A stretch of DNA of 23,048 bases from JBKPNX01 sp046732855 (GTDB taxonomy: Bacteria; Pseudomonadota; Alphaproteobacteria; Geminicoccales; Geminicoccaceae), in NCBI GenBank assembly GCA_046732855.1, contig JBKPNX010000097.1, positions 1 through 23,048 on the forward strand. Reading direction: 5' to 3'. Each line of letters starts with the position of its first letter. The stretch's first letter is position 1. A program made the translations under genes and the position numbers. Below are positions 14,230-23,048 of this stretch, piece after piece. The notes beneath the pieces were generated by a model. The model was not told the DNA's origin and ran no database searches. It worked only from the letters and a program-made list of their open reading frames with translations.

Positions 14230-15609
14230 GTGAAGCGGCTGTGCGCTTTCAGCGTTGTTCTTGCAGTGATCATATGTCCCGTCGCCGCGGCGGTCGCGGC
14301 GATACCCGACGAGATGGCGGCCGCTCCTCTCCGTCTGCTGGGCATTCCGGTCGATTTCATCCTGTTCGGACTGACCCTGATGGGAGTCGGCCTGTTCCAC
14401 CACCACACGCTCGCGGTCGCGCTCGCGGGGCTCGCCGCGATCACGATCTACAAGCTCGCGTTTACCGGCTTCAAGTTCGGCCCCGGTCTCTCGGGGCTGG
14501 TCCTGCATATGCAGCACGAGTGGGTCATCCTCGCGAACCTGTTCCTGCTCCTCATGGGGTTCGCGCTGCTGTCGCGGCATTTCGAGCAGAGCCGCATCCC
14601 GGACGAGATGCCCGCATTCCTGCCCGACGACTGGAAAGGCGGCCTTGCCCTTCTCGTCGTCATCGCCGTCCTCTCCAGCTTTCTCGACAACATCGCCGCG
14701 GCGCTGATCGGGGGCACGATTGCGAACCATGTCTTCCGGGGCAAGGTCCACATCGGTTACCTCGCGGCGATCGTCGCCGCGTCCAATGCCGGCGGCTCCG
14801 GCAGCGTGGTCGGCGATACGACGACGACCATGATGTGGATCGCCGGCGTGAGCCCGATCGCCGTATTCGAGGCGTTCATTGCGGCCTCGGTCGCACTCTT
14901 CATCTTCGGCATTCCTGCCGCTCTCCAGCAGCAGCGTTTTTCTCCGATCAGGAAGGATCCTCCGCGCGGCGTGCACATCCACTGGGCACGCGCGCTGATC
15001 GTGGCGGCAATCCTGGTCGCCGCGATCCTTGCCAACGTGATCGCGAATTCCCGGTTTCCGGAGCTTCTGGACCGGATGCCGGTGATCGGCCTCGCGGTCT
15101 GGGCGGTGATTCTCGTCACCGCGGCGCTGCGCCGGCCCGATTGGGCAGTCATGCCCAGCACCTTCCGCGGAACGATTTTCCTTCTGGCGCTCGTCACCTG
15201 TGCCTCGATGATGCCGGTCGAGGAGCTTCCGTCCGCCTCCTGGCACACCGCGCTCGGTCTCGGCTTCGTGTCTGCCGTGTTTGACAACATCCCGCTCACC
15301 GCGCTTGCGTTGAAGCAGGGTGGCTATGACTGGGGCTATCTGGCTTACGCCGTCGGCTTCGGCGGCTCGATGATCTGGTTCGGCTCCTCGGCCGGCGTGG
15401 CGCTGTCTAACATGTATCCCGAAGCGAAGTCGGTCGGGCTGTGGCTGACCCACGGCTGGCATGTCGCCGTCGCTTACGTGATCGGCTTCTTCGTGATGCT
15501 GAGCGTTCTGGGGTGGCACCCCGACGCCGATCACCGGGAGCGCGGTGAACGACCTCGGGCGCCCATCAGCATCGTCGCTGGTTCGCCTGAGGCTCCGCCC
15601 GCCCGATGA
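14230..15609 (+). CDS. NhaD-like Na+/H+ antiporter (ion transporter superfamily)
   Basis: A 459-residue membrane protein with a cleavable-looking signal segment (residues 1-24, ending AVAA) and about ten further helices. Two inverted halves carry the paired ion-site motifs LDNIAAALIGG (152-162) and FDNIPLTALAL (351-361), typical of the ion transporter superfamily. SNAGGSGSVVGDTTTTMMW (185-203) closely resembles the NAGGxxSxxGDVTTTMLW signature of NhaD-type Na+/H+ antiporters, so the expected role is sodium or lithium export in exchange for protons. Substrate remains inferred, since citrate and arsenite carriers share the fold. The GTG start at 14230 is well supported by GGGGAGGA (14219-14226), and the frame upstream to 14131 does not look coding. 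The C-terminal tail from about 432 is polar. No partner gene is adjacent. Confidence 0.85.
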   Translation: MKRLCAFSVVLAVIICPVAAAVAAIPDEMAAAPLRLLGIPVDFILFGLTLMGVGLFHHHTLAVALAGLAAITIYKLAFTGFKFGPGLSGLVLHMQHEWVILANLFLLLMGFALLSRHFEQSRIPDEMPAFLPDDWKGGLALLVVIAVLSSFLDNIAAALIGGTIANHVFRGKVHIGYLAAIVAASNAGGSGSVVGDTTTTMMWIAGVSPIAVFEAFIAASVALFIFGIPAALQQQRFSPIRKDPPRGVHIHWARALIVAAILVAAILANVIANSRFPELLDRMPVIGLAVWAVILVTAALRRPDWAVMPSTFRGTIFLLALVTCASMMPVEELPSASWHTALGLGFVSAVFDNIPLTALALKQGGYDWGYLAYAVGFGGSMIWFGSSAGVALSNMYPEAKSVGLWLTHGWHVAVAYVIGFFVMLSVLGWHPDADHRERGERPRAPISIVAGSPEAPPAR

Positions 15610-15630
15610 TCGCGGGCAGCGTTCGGAGCG

Positions 15631-15667
15631 TTGACAGCAATATTGCAGTGCAGCAAAGTTGCGGCAG
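15631..15667 (+). promoter_or_regulatory. Phasin promoter with candidate PhaR-type operator
   Basis: A perfect TTGACA (15631-15636) runs into the palindrome GCAATATTGC (15637-15646) and a series of TGC/GCA elements: TTGC-AGT-GCAG (15643-15653) and TTGCGGCAG (15659-15667). The repressor PhaR of PHB-producing bacteria is known to bind TGC-rich sites of the form CTGC-N3-GCAG at phasin promoters; the site here differs from that by one base. A weak -10 (CAAAGT) lies 17 bp from TTGACA. Function is inferred. Confidence 0.5.
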
Positions 15668-15715
15668 GGCAAGTGCCCGAGCGCTCTGGCAGCTGAACCT
15701 GGAGTAACACCCGTC

Positions 15716-16096
15716 ATGCATACCGAACACGCGATGCCGCTCTCACCGCTCGGCATGGTCCAGAAAGGGCCGGCGAGCGACACTGGCGCGGTTACCCCGT
15801 TGATGCAGGCCGGACGCGCGGTGATCGAGGGCGGTCAGCAGGTCAGCGCAGAGATGCTGGCGTTCTGGCAGAGCCGCCTCAAGGAGGCAGTGGCCACGGC
15901 CAGAGGCCTGCTCGAGTGCGCCTCCGCCCAGGACGCATGGGAGATTCAGATGGAGTACGCCCAGGCGGCGCTGCAGGCCTACGTGGATCAATCGACCAAG
16001 ATGGCCGGGCTGGTGATCCACACCTTCACCGCCAGCCTTCTGCCCAAGGCACCAGAGGCGGCGCCGAGCCGAACGAGGACCGCGCTGGCGGCCTGA
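15716..16096 (+). CDS. Phasin family protein
   Basis: A 126-residue helical protein of the phasin_2 type, which coats polyhydroxyalkanoate granules. Residues about 26-105 form the amphipathic core: MQAGRAVIEGGQQVSAEMLAFWQ, then a second long helix ending WEIQMEYAQAALQAYVDQST. The W/F-E-x-Q-x-x-Y-A-Q-A-A pattern followed by Y-x-x-x-S/T-x-K is typical of the family. The ATG at 15716 has TGGAGT 10 nt upstream; an ATG at 15659 is in frame, but its extension carries the upstream operator-like bases and looks non-coding. In several Alphaproteobacteria a phasin gene sits just before clpS-clpA, as here. A repressor site candidate lies upstream (15631-15667). Confidence 0.88.
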   Translation: MHTEHAMPLSPLGMVQKGPASDTGAVTPLMQAGRAVIEGGQQVSAEMLAFWQSRLKEAVATARGLLECASAQDAWEIQMEYAQAALQAYVDQSTKMAGLVIHTFTASLLPKAPEAAPSRTRTALAA

Positions 16097-16466
16097 TCGG
16101 GGCGTCGACTTCCGCGCGCCGGCTGCCCCGGGTTCTACCCTCAGTTTGGGGAAGCCGCCACCCTGGTTTCGCGAGGGCGGCACAACCACGGTAGCGTGAG
16201 CCGTGATCGAGGCGTCCCGTGGACGCGCGGCCACGCGGGTCAGCGGGAACCGATCTGCGGTCCGAGCGTACTAGACTCGTTGCGTCCGCGCGCCGCCATC
16301 ACGCGTCCTTTCCTGCTTCGAAGCGGCCTTGGCGGGGGCGGACCGGCACACCATACTGCTGACAAGCGGCCGCGATGCGCGCCTCGGCCGCGAATGGGCT
16401 TTCCATGGGGTCGCGAAATCCCTTATTATCAGGGCGTGGACCCGGTGAGGATGAGCGGTCGCGAGC
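16097..16466. other. 370-bp intergenic region upstream of clpS
   Basis: No gene is supported here. A GC-rich inverted repeat (GCCGCCACCCT with AGGGCGGC, 16154-16181) lies about 60 bp after the phasin stop and may end that transcript, but it has no T-run. A good promoter candidate for clpS lies at 16400-16429. The remaining bases show no assignable signal. Confidence 0.45.
16400..16429 (+). promoter_or_regulatory. Candidate promoter of the clpS operon
   Basis: TATTAT (16424-16429, five of six -10 consensus bases) is preceded 18 bp upstream by TTTCCA (16400-16405, four of six -35 bases). Transcription would start near 16436 and give a leader of about 30 nt with GAGGA before the clpS ATG. No heat-shock promoter signature is evident. 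Confidence 0.5.
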
Positions 16467-16793
16467 ATGACCAATCGAAACCCCGCTTCCGATCCCGGCA
16501 CGGTGGGTCAGGTCGTCACCAAGACCAAGGACCAGACCCAGAAACCGGCAATGTACAAGGTCTTGCTGCTGAACGATGACTACACGCCGATGGAGTTCGT
16601 GGTCCACGTGCTCGAGCGCTTCTTCGGCAAGAGTCAGGAGGATGCCACCCGGATCATGTTGCACGTGCACAACCATGGCGTGGGCATCTGCGGGGTGTAT
16701 ACCTACGAGATCGCCGAGACCAAGGTGACGCAGGTGATCGACTTCGCCCGTCAGCACCAGCACCCGTTGCAGTGCACGATGGAGAAGGACTGA
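16467..16793 (+). CDS. clpS: ATP-dependent Clp protease adaptor ClpS
   Basis: A 108-residue adaptor that delivers proteins with N-terminal destabilising residues to ClpAP. Residues 1-28 are the flexible N-terminal extension needed for hand-over to ClpA. The core (29-108) matches the family throughout: MYKVLLLNDDYTPMEFVV carries the pocket residues N36, D37 and D38 (N34/D35/D36 in E. coli) and the gate M42; MLHVH contains H68 (H66 in E. coli). The segment CGVYTYEIAETKV makes the known contact with the ClpA N-domain. All key residues are present, so it should be a functional N-degron adaptor. The ATG at 16467 follows GAGGA at about 16446-16450. The fusion gene starts 12 nt downstream. Confidence 0.96.
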   Translation: MTNRNPASDPGTVGQVVTKTKDQTQKPAMYKVLLLNDDYTPMEFVVHVLERFFGKSQEDATRIMLHVHNHGVGICGVYTYEIAETKVTQVIDFARQHQHPLQCTMEKD

Positions 16794-17255
16794 GGGACGG
16801 CGCGAATGCCAATGTTGTCGCACAACCTTGAAAACACCGTCCGCCGTGCGGTGGCGCTGGCCAATGCCAGGCAGCATGAATATGCCACGCTCGAACATAT
16901 GTTGATGGCGTTGACCGACGACGAGGACGCCGCGGCCGTGCTCAAGGCGTGCGCGATCGAGATCGACCGGCTGCGCGTCAATCTCAACGATTTCCTTGAC
17001 CACGAGCTGACCAGCCTCGCGGTAGAGGGCGTGGTCGACGCCAAGCCGGCTGCGGGCTTCCAACGTGTCATCCAACGTGCGGCGATCCACGTCCAGAGCT
17101 CCGGGCTGAGCGAAGTGACCGGCGCCAACGTGCTCGTGGCCCTGTTCTCGGAGCGGGAATCCCACGCCGTATTCTTCCTGCAAGAGCAGGACATGTGTCG
17201 CCTCGATGCCGTCAACTACATCAGCCACGGCATCGCAAAGCGCCCCGGGATGAGC
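16707..17255 (+). repeat. Tandem duplication block, copy A (clpS 3' end, spacer, N-domain)
   Basis: This 549-bp block matches 17862-18410 at a constant offset of 1155 bp. It covers the last 28 codons of clpS, the 12-nt spacer GGGACGGCGCGA and the first 150 codons of the fusion gene. The 28 ClpS residues are identical in both copies and the N-domains differ at 13 of 150 residues. Similarity drops sharply before 16707 and after 17255. Confidence 0.9.
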
Positions 17256-17948
17256 CAGCGACAACGCGCGCGCGAGGGCGAGGAATGGGGCGCCCTGCAC
17301 ATCTTCCAGCGCAGCGCCGCGCTGATGCCCTCCAGCGCCAAAATCGACAGCATTCTCGGGCGCGCCCTGGTCCTCGCCAACGCTTGGGGAAATTCCTACG
17401 CGACGCTCGATCATCTGTTGCTGGCGCTGGCCGACGACCGAGATGCCGCGGCGGTTCTCAAAGCGTGCGCCGTCGACCTCGATCGGATGCGCGCCAGGCT
17501 CAGTGACGCGCTGAACGACCAGATCACGACCCCGCCGGCCGATGGCGCGCCCGATGCCAAACCGACCGCAGCAGTTCAACGAGTCATTCTCCGCGTGGCG
17601 ATCGATGCTCGGAGATGCGGCTCGTGCGAGGCGACCGGCGGCGACCTGTTGGCGGCCCTGTTCTCAGAGCGGGACTACCAGGTCAGGCAGGGTCACCTCG
17701 AGGCTCGCTACAAGGTCGTGCTGCTGAACCGCGAATCCACTCCGATGGAGTTTGTGGTCGAGCTGCTGGAGCGTTTCTTTGACAAGGGCCGCGAGGACGC
17801 GGCACGCATCATGCTGCATGTTCACAGCGAGGGCGCGGGCACCTGCGGAGTCTACCCGCACGAGATCGCCGAGACCAAGGTGACTCAGGTGATCGACTTC
17901 GCCCGTCAGCACCAGCACCCCTTGCAGTGCACGATGGAGAAGGATTAA
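16806..17948 (+). CDS. Clp_N-Clp_N-ClpS fusion protein without AAA+ domains
   Basis: A 380-residue protein of unusual build. Residues 1-146 are a complete ClpA N-domain (two Clp_N repeats), 137/150 identical at the start to the ClpA encoded next. A linker (147-176) leads to a second, diverged ClpA N-domain (about 177-292) that stops at LLAALFSERD and lacks the last helices. Residues 298-380 are a ClpS domain, 63/80 identical to the stand-alone ClpS; the last 28 residues are identical. No Walker motif is present. In the ClpS part the pocket triad N-D-D is N308-R309-E310, while M314 and H340 are kept. ClpS binds ClpA N-domains, so this protein could bind ClpS, ClpA or itself. A decoy or adaptor role is inferred. 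The ATG follows GGGACGG, 12 nt after clpS, and clpA follows after another 12 nt. Confidence 0.92.
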   Translation: MPMLSHNLENTVRRAVALANARQHEYATLEHMLMALTDDEDAAAVLKACAIEIDRLRVNLNDFLDHELTSLAVEGVVDAKPAAGFQRVIQRAAIHVQSSGLSEVTGANVLVALFSERESHAVFFLQEQDMCRLDAVNYISHGIAKRPGMSQRQRAREGEEWGALHIFQRSAALMPSSAKIDSILGRALVLANAWGNSYATLDHLLLALADDRDAAAVLKACAVDLDRMRARLSDALNDQITTPPADGAPDAKPTAAVQRVILRVAIDARRCGSCEATGGDLLAALFSERDYQVRQGHLEARYKVVLLNRESTPMEFVVELLERFFDKGREDAARIMLHVHSEGAGTCGVYPHEIAETKVTQVIDFARQHQHPLQCTMEKD

Positions 17949-17960
17949 CGGACGGCGCGA

Positions 17961-20312
<2,352 letters not shown>

Positions 20313-20509
20313 TCGTCCGGCAGGGTCGTGCTCGCAGCGCAGACGCCTCCCCAGCACCGTCCTCATAGAGGCAAGGCCGGGGCGCCCCAGCAGCGCCTGA
20401 CATTCAGTGTCGGCGTGCGCCGGCGGAGCGCGCTGCGCAACGTTTCAACCGAGCCGCCGCGCCGGCCCTCCGCCTGACGCGGCTCGTTGCCGCGCGACGC
20501 AGCGCGCCA

Positions 20510-20534
20510 AGTCCGCCGGCGGACTGGCCGGCCA
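20510..20534. promoter_or_regulatory. Two adjoining perfect palindromes upstream of the SDR gene
   Basis: A 16-bp perfect palindrome, AGTCCGCCGGCGGACT (20510-20525), shares its last T with a 10-bp palindrome, TGGCCGGCCA (20525-20534). They lie about 60 bp before the SDR start and could be a dimeric repressor operator or an RNA hairpin. GC-rich sequence makes palindromes more likely by chance. Confidence 0.35.
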
Positions 20535-20593
20535 CGAACGAAAGGGGTGAGGGCGGCGGTCCGCGCCGATCGCGCCGTCGGAGGAGGGCATTC

Positions 20594-21328
20594 ATGGAAT
20601 TCGAGAACCGGCTGATCGTGATCACCGGCGGGGCGGGCGGCATCGCGCGCGCGACGGCGGAACTCCTGCTCGGGCACGGCGCCGAACTGCTGCTGATTGA
20701 CCTAAATGCCTCGGCGCTCGCCGCGGCCGCCGCGGAGCTGACCCCGAGCGCGTGTGTGCGCACGGCGATCTCCGCCCTGGATTCCCCGGATGCGTGCAGC
20801 CAGGCGCTCGCCGGGCTTGAGCGGCCGATCTATGCGCTCGTCCACCTCGCCGGCGTGTTCCGGCCCGATGCGCTGGACGGCGCGCACCGCGCGCTCTGGG
20901 ACGCGACCATGGCCGCCAACCTGACCAACGCCTTCGACATGGCGGCCGCGGTCAGGCCCATGCTCGATGCCGAGGCGACCTGCCGCATGGTGTTCGCGAG
21001 CTCGCTCGCGTTCCGGCGCGGGTCGTTCGATCACATCGCGTACAGCGCCGCCAAGGGCGGCATCATCGGCCTGGTGCGCGCGCTTGCCCGTGCGCTCGCG
21101 CCCAAGGTCCTGGTCAACGGCCTTGCGCCCGGCATCATCCTGACCGGCATGCCCGAGCACATGCTCGACGTGCCGGAACGGCGCGAGCGCCTGCTTGCCG
21201 AGACCACGCTGAAGCGCTTCGGCGAGGCGCGCGAGGTCGCCACGGTGATCCGCTTCCTCCTGAGCGACGATTCCAGTTTCATTACCGGCCAGGTGATCAA
21301 CGTCGACGGCGGCGTGGTGCATTCCTGA
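20594..21328 (+). CDS. Short-chain dehydrogenase/reductase (SDR)
   Basis: A 244-residue classical SDR with a Rossmann fold that binds NAD(P). The cofactor motif is TGGAGGIA (11-18); the last glycine of the usual TGxxxGxG is alanine. The NAG motif is HLAG (84-87). The catalytic residues are N109 (AANLTN), S136 or S137 (FASSLAF), and Y150 and K154 (YSAAK). The C-terminal INVDGGVVHS is typical. An aspartate at the end of strand beta 2 (LIDLNAS, D36) suggests a preference for NAD over NADP. The sequence resembles 3-oxoacyl-ACP reductase/FabG-like enzymes, but substrate cannot be assigned. The ATG at 20594 has a strong GGAGGAGGG site upstream. It converges on the aminotransferase gene; the 299-bp gap between them holds nothing I can assign. 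Confidence 0.9.
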   Translation: MEFENRLIVITGGAGGIARATAELLLGHGAELLLIDLNASALAAAAAELTPSACVRTAISALDSPDACSQALAGLERPIYALVHLAGVFRPDALDGAHRALWDATMAANLTNAFDMAAAVRPMLDAEATCRMVFASSLAFRRGSFDHIAYSAAKGGIIGLVRALARALAPKVLVNGLAPGIILTGMPEHMLDVPERRERLLAETTLKRFGEAREVATVIRFLLSDDSSFITGQVINVDGGVVHS

Positions 21329-21627
21329 GCATGGCGCCGCACTCGCGACGCCAGGGCCCCGCGCCATGCGTTCAGCCGGTCGCAGACGCACGGGTCGTCG
21401 AACGGCGCACCCGCGCCCTGGCCGCACGCCGCTGAGAATACGGCTTCGACGCCGCCCGATCGCAAGCTCCGCCTCTGAGCAGCCGCGTCAGATAGGGAGG
21501 CTTGCCGTAACGGCTCGCGCCCGCCCCCGGCGCCCTCGCCGGCTTCGCTGACGGCACCTCCTGCCCGCCTAGACTGGTCCCCTCGCCTGCTTCGACGATG
21601 CGGCCCGCCCTCTGGACGCGGCGCGGG

Positions 21628-22974
21628 CTAGGCGCGTGCGCGGATCACCGAGCTCACGGTATCGAAGATCTGGTCGATGTGGCTGCGCTCGCAGATCAAC
21701 GGAGGCGAGAACTCGAACGTGTCCATTGCCATCCGCACCATCAGGCCGCGCTCGTAGCACTCGATCATCAGCTCGAAGCCGCGCTTGCCCGGCTGGCCCG
21801 GCAGGGGCTCCAGCTCGATCGCGCCCATCAGGCCGAAGTTGCGGATGTCGACCACGTGCGGCAGGTCGCGGCAGGCGTGCAGCGCGTCCTCGAAGTAGGG
21901 TTCGAGCGCGCGCACCCGCTCGAAGATGCCGTCTTCCTTGTACGCCTCGAGCGTGGCGAGCCCGGCGACCGCGGCGAGCGGGTGGCCCGAGTAGGTGTAG
22001 CCGTGGAACAGCTCGATCATGTGCTCGGGGCCCTTCATGAAGGCCTCGTAGATGCCATCGCGGCAGACCACCGCGCCCATCGGCACGTGCGCCGAGGTCA
22101 GCCCCTTGGCCATGGTGACCATGTCGGGCACGATGCCGAAGCGCTCGGCGGCAGAGGCGTAGCCCAGACGCCCCCAGGCCGTGATCACCTCGTCGAAGAT
22201 CAGGAGGATCCCGTGCTTCTGCGAGATCTCGCGCAGGCGCTCCAGGTAGCCGACGGGCGGCGGGTAGACGCCGATCGAGCCGGCGACCGGCTCGACGATC
22301 ACCGCGGCGATGGTCGAGGGATCGTGCAGCGCGCACAGGCGCTCGAGGTCGTCGGCGAACTCCTCGCCGTGCTGCGGCTGGCCGCGGGTGAACGCATTGC
22401 GCTCAAGATCGAGCGTGTGGCGCAGATGATCGACCCCGGGCAGCATCGGGCCGAAGGTGCGCCGGTTCGCGACCATGCCGCCGACCGACATGCCGCCGAA
22501 GCCGACCCCGTGATACGCGCGCTCGCGCCCGATCAGCCGGAAGCGCTGGCCCTCGCCGCGAGCACGGTGGTAGGCGAGCGCGATCTTGAGCCCCGTGTCG
22601 ACCGCCTCCGAGCCCGAGTTGCAGAAGAACACGCGGTTGAGATCGCCGGGCATCGCATCGGCGACGCGCGAGGCGAGTTCGAACACCTTGTTGTGGCCGA
22701 ACTGGAAGGTCGGCGCGAAGTCGAGCGTCGCGATGCCGCGCTGCACCGCCTCGACCACCCTGGGATGGCAGTGGCCGAGATTGGCGCACCACAGGCCCGC
22801 CGAGCTGTCCAGGACGTCGCGGCCGTCGTGGGAACGGTAGTGCATGCCCCGGGCGCTGACCACCAGACGGGGATGCGCCTTGAACTGACGGTTCGGGGTG
22901 AACGGCTGCCAGAAGGACTGCAGATCGTTCGGCGCGCCGACCGCCGCCTCGTCCCGGTTCAGTTCCTCGAGCAT
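21628..22974 (-). CDS. Class III (omega-amino acid:pyruvate-type) aminotransferase
   Basis: A 448-residue PLP-dependent class III aminotransferase. The N-terminal FWQPFTPNRQFKAHPRLVV is characteristic of omega-amino acid:pyruvate (beta-alanine:pyruvate) transaminases. Landmarks are NSGSEAVDTG (phosphate binding, 119-128), IFDEVITAWGR with D261 stacking on the cofactor, the Schiff-base lysine K290 in MAKGLTSAHVPMGAV, and T327 in GYTYSGHP. The expected reaction moves an amino group from a terminal amine or beta-alanine to pyruvate; the exact donor is not set by sequence. The ATG at 22974 is preceded by AGGGAGA. Its promoter probably lies at the window edge. It converges on the SDR gene, so the two are not one operon. 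Confidence 0.92.
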   Translation of the reverse strand: MLEELNRDEAAVGAPNDLQSFWQPFTPNRQFKAHPRLVVSARGMHYRSHDGRDVLDSSAGLWCANLGHCHPRVVEAVQRGIATLDFAPTFQFGHNKVFELASRVADAMPGDLNRVFFCNSGSEAVDTGLKIALAYHRARGEGQRFRLIGRERAYHGVGFGGMSVGGMVANRRTFGPMLPGVDHLRHTLDLERNAFTRGQPQHGEEFADDLERLCALHDPSTIAAVIVEPVAGSIGVYPPPVGYLERLREISQKHGILLIFDEVITAWGRLGYASAAERFGIVPDMVTMAKGLTSAHVPMGAVVCRDGIYEAFMKGPEHMIELFHGYTYSGHPLAAVAGLATLEAYKEDGIFERVRALEPYFEDALHACRDLPHVVDIRNFGLMGAIELEPLPGQPGKRGFELMIECYERGLMVRMAMDTFEFSPPLICERSHIDQIFDTVSSVIRARA

Positions 22975-23048
22975 CGCTGTCTCCCTGATCTCAGGCCCGT
23001 CGATCGCTGCCGTCGACGATACGCCGACGAGCGCGCCCTGGCGAGGGG

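Noticed and set aside
14206..15783. 525-codon minus-strand open frame opposite the antiporter gene
   Set aside because: It is His/Asp/Arg-rich sequence typical of the reverse complement of membrane-protein genes; there is no family match.
16299..17579. 426-codon minus-strand open frame opposite clpS and the fusion gene
   Set aside because: It is antisense to clearly conserved ClpS and Clp_N domains.
16806..17948. Reading the fusion as a broken clpA copy (pseudogene)
   Set aside because: The frame is intact for 380 codons, has its own start and ribosome site, and ends with a complete ClpS C-terminus; no frameshift or internal stop is present.

Overview
The window is a GC-rich, gene-dense bacterial chromosome segment. 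Its gene content points to an alphaproteobacterium, probably of the Rhodospirillales type: an HWE/HisKA_2-type sensor kinase paired with a single-domain receiver, a phasin gene next to clpS-clpA, a GlxA-type regulator, and rsmD next to a DUF2905 gene. I infer this from gene content; no rRNA or tRNA gene is visible to confirm it.

Layout. 1-745: the 3' end of a sensor histidine kinase and its response regulator. 867-1883: a GlxA/AraC-family regulator, convergent with an EamA-type transporter (1983-2840, minus). 3125-3903 (minus): a small membrane protein (DUF2905) and the 16S rRNA methyltransferase RsmD. 4250-4543: a small membrane protein of unknown function, followed by a decayed, truncated methylenetetrahydrofolate reductase-like gene on the minus strand (4545-4956). 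5166-10146: a three-gene operon of two FecR-domain envelope proteins and a CHASE2-PAS-GGDEF-EAL cyclic-di-GMP protein. 10082-11304 (minus): a PH-like membrane protein, whose 3' end overlaps the GGDEF-EAL gene by 65 bp, and an AIG2-like gamma-glutamylcyclotransferase. 11418-12188: a histidine kinase-like protein with an H-box but no recognisable ATP-binding site. 12664-13572: an unknown, largely disordered protein. 14230-15609: an NhaD-like Na+/H+ antiporter. 15716-16096: a phasin with a possible PhaR-type operator upstream. 16467-20312: the Clp adaptor/unfoldase locus. 20594-21328: a short-chain dehydrogenase. 21628-22974 (minus): an omega-amino acid:pyruvate-type aminotransferase.

The most unusual item is between clpS and clpA. 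An intact 380-codon gene (16806-17948) encodes two ClpA-type N-domains followed by a ClpS domain, with no AAA+ ATPase module. It lies in a tandem duplication with a 1155-bp offset. A block of about 549 bp covering the clpS 3' end, the 12-nt spacer and the clpA N-domain is nearly identical in the two copies. The first N-domain is 137/150 identical to that of the neighbouring full-length ClpA. The last 28 residues of the fused ClpS are identical to those of stand-alone ClpS. However, the Asp-Asp pair of the ClpS N-degron pocket is Arg-Glu in the fusion. Because ClpS docks on the ClpA N-domain, such a protein could bind ClpS, ClpA or itself. A decoy or anti-adaptor that tunes ClpAP and N-degron proteolysis is a reasonable but untested hypothesis.

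The Clp genes read as one operon (clpS, fusion gene, clpA, each separated by 12 nt) from a plausible promoter at 16400-16429. The FecR-FecR-CHASE2 genes overlap or nearly abut and probably form one envelope-sensing c-di-GMP module. The other genes look like ordinary chromosomal neighbours.
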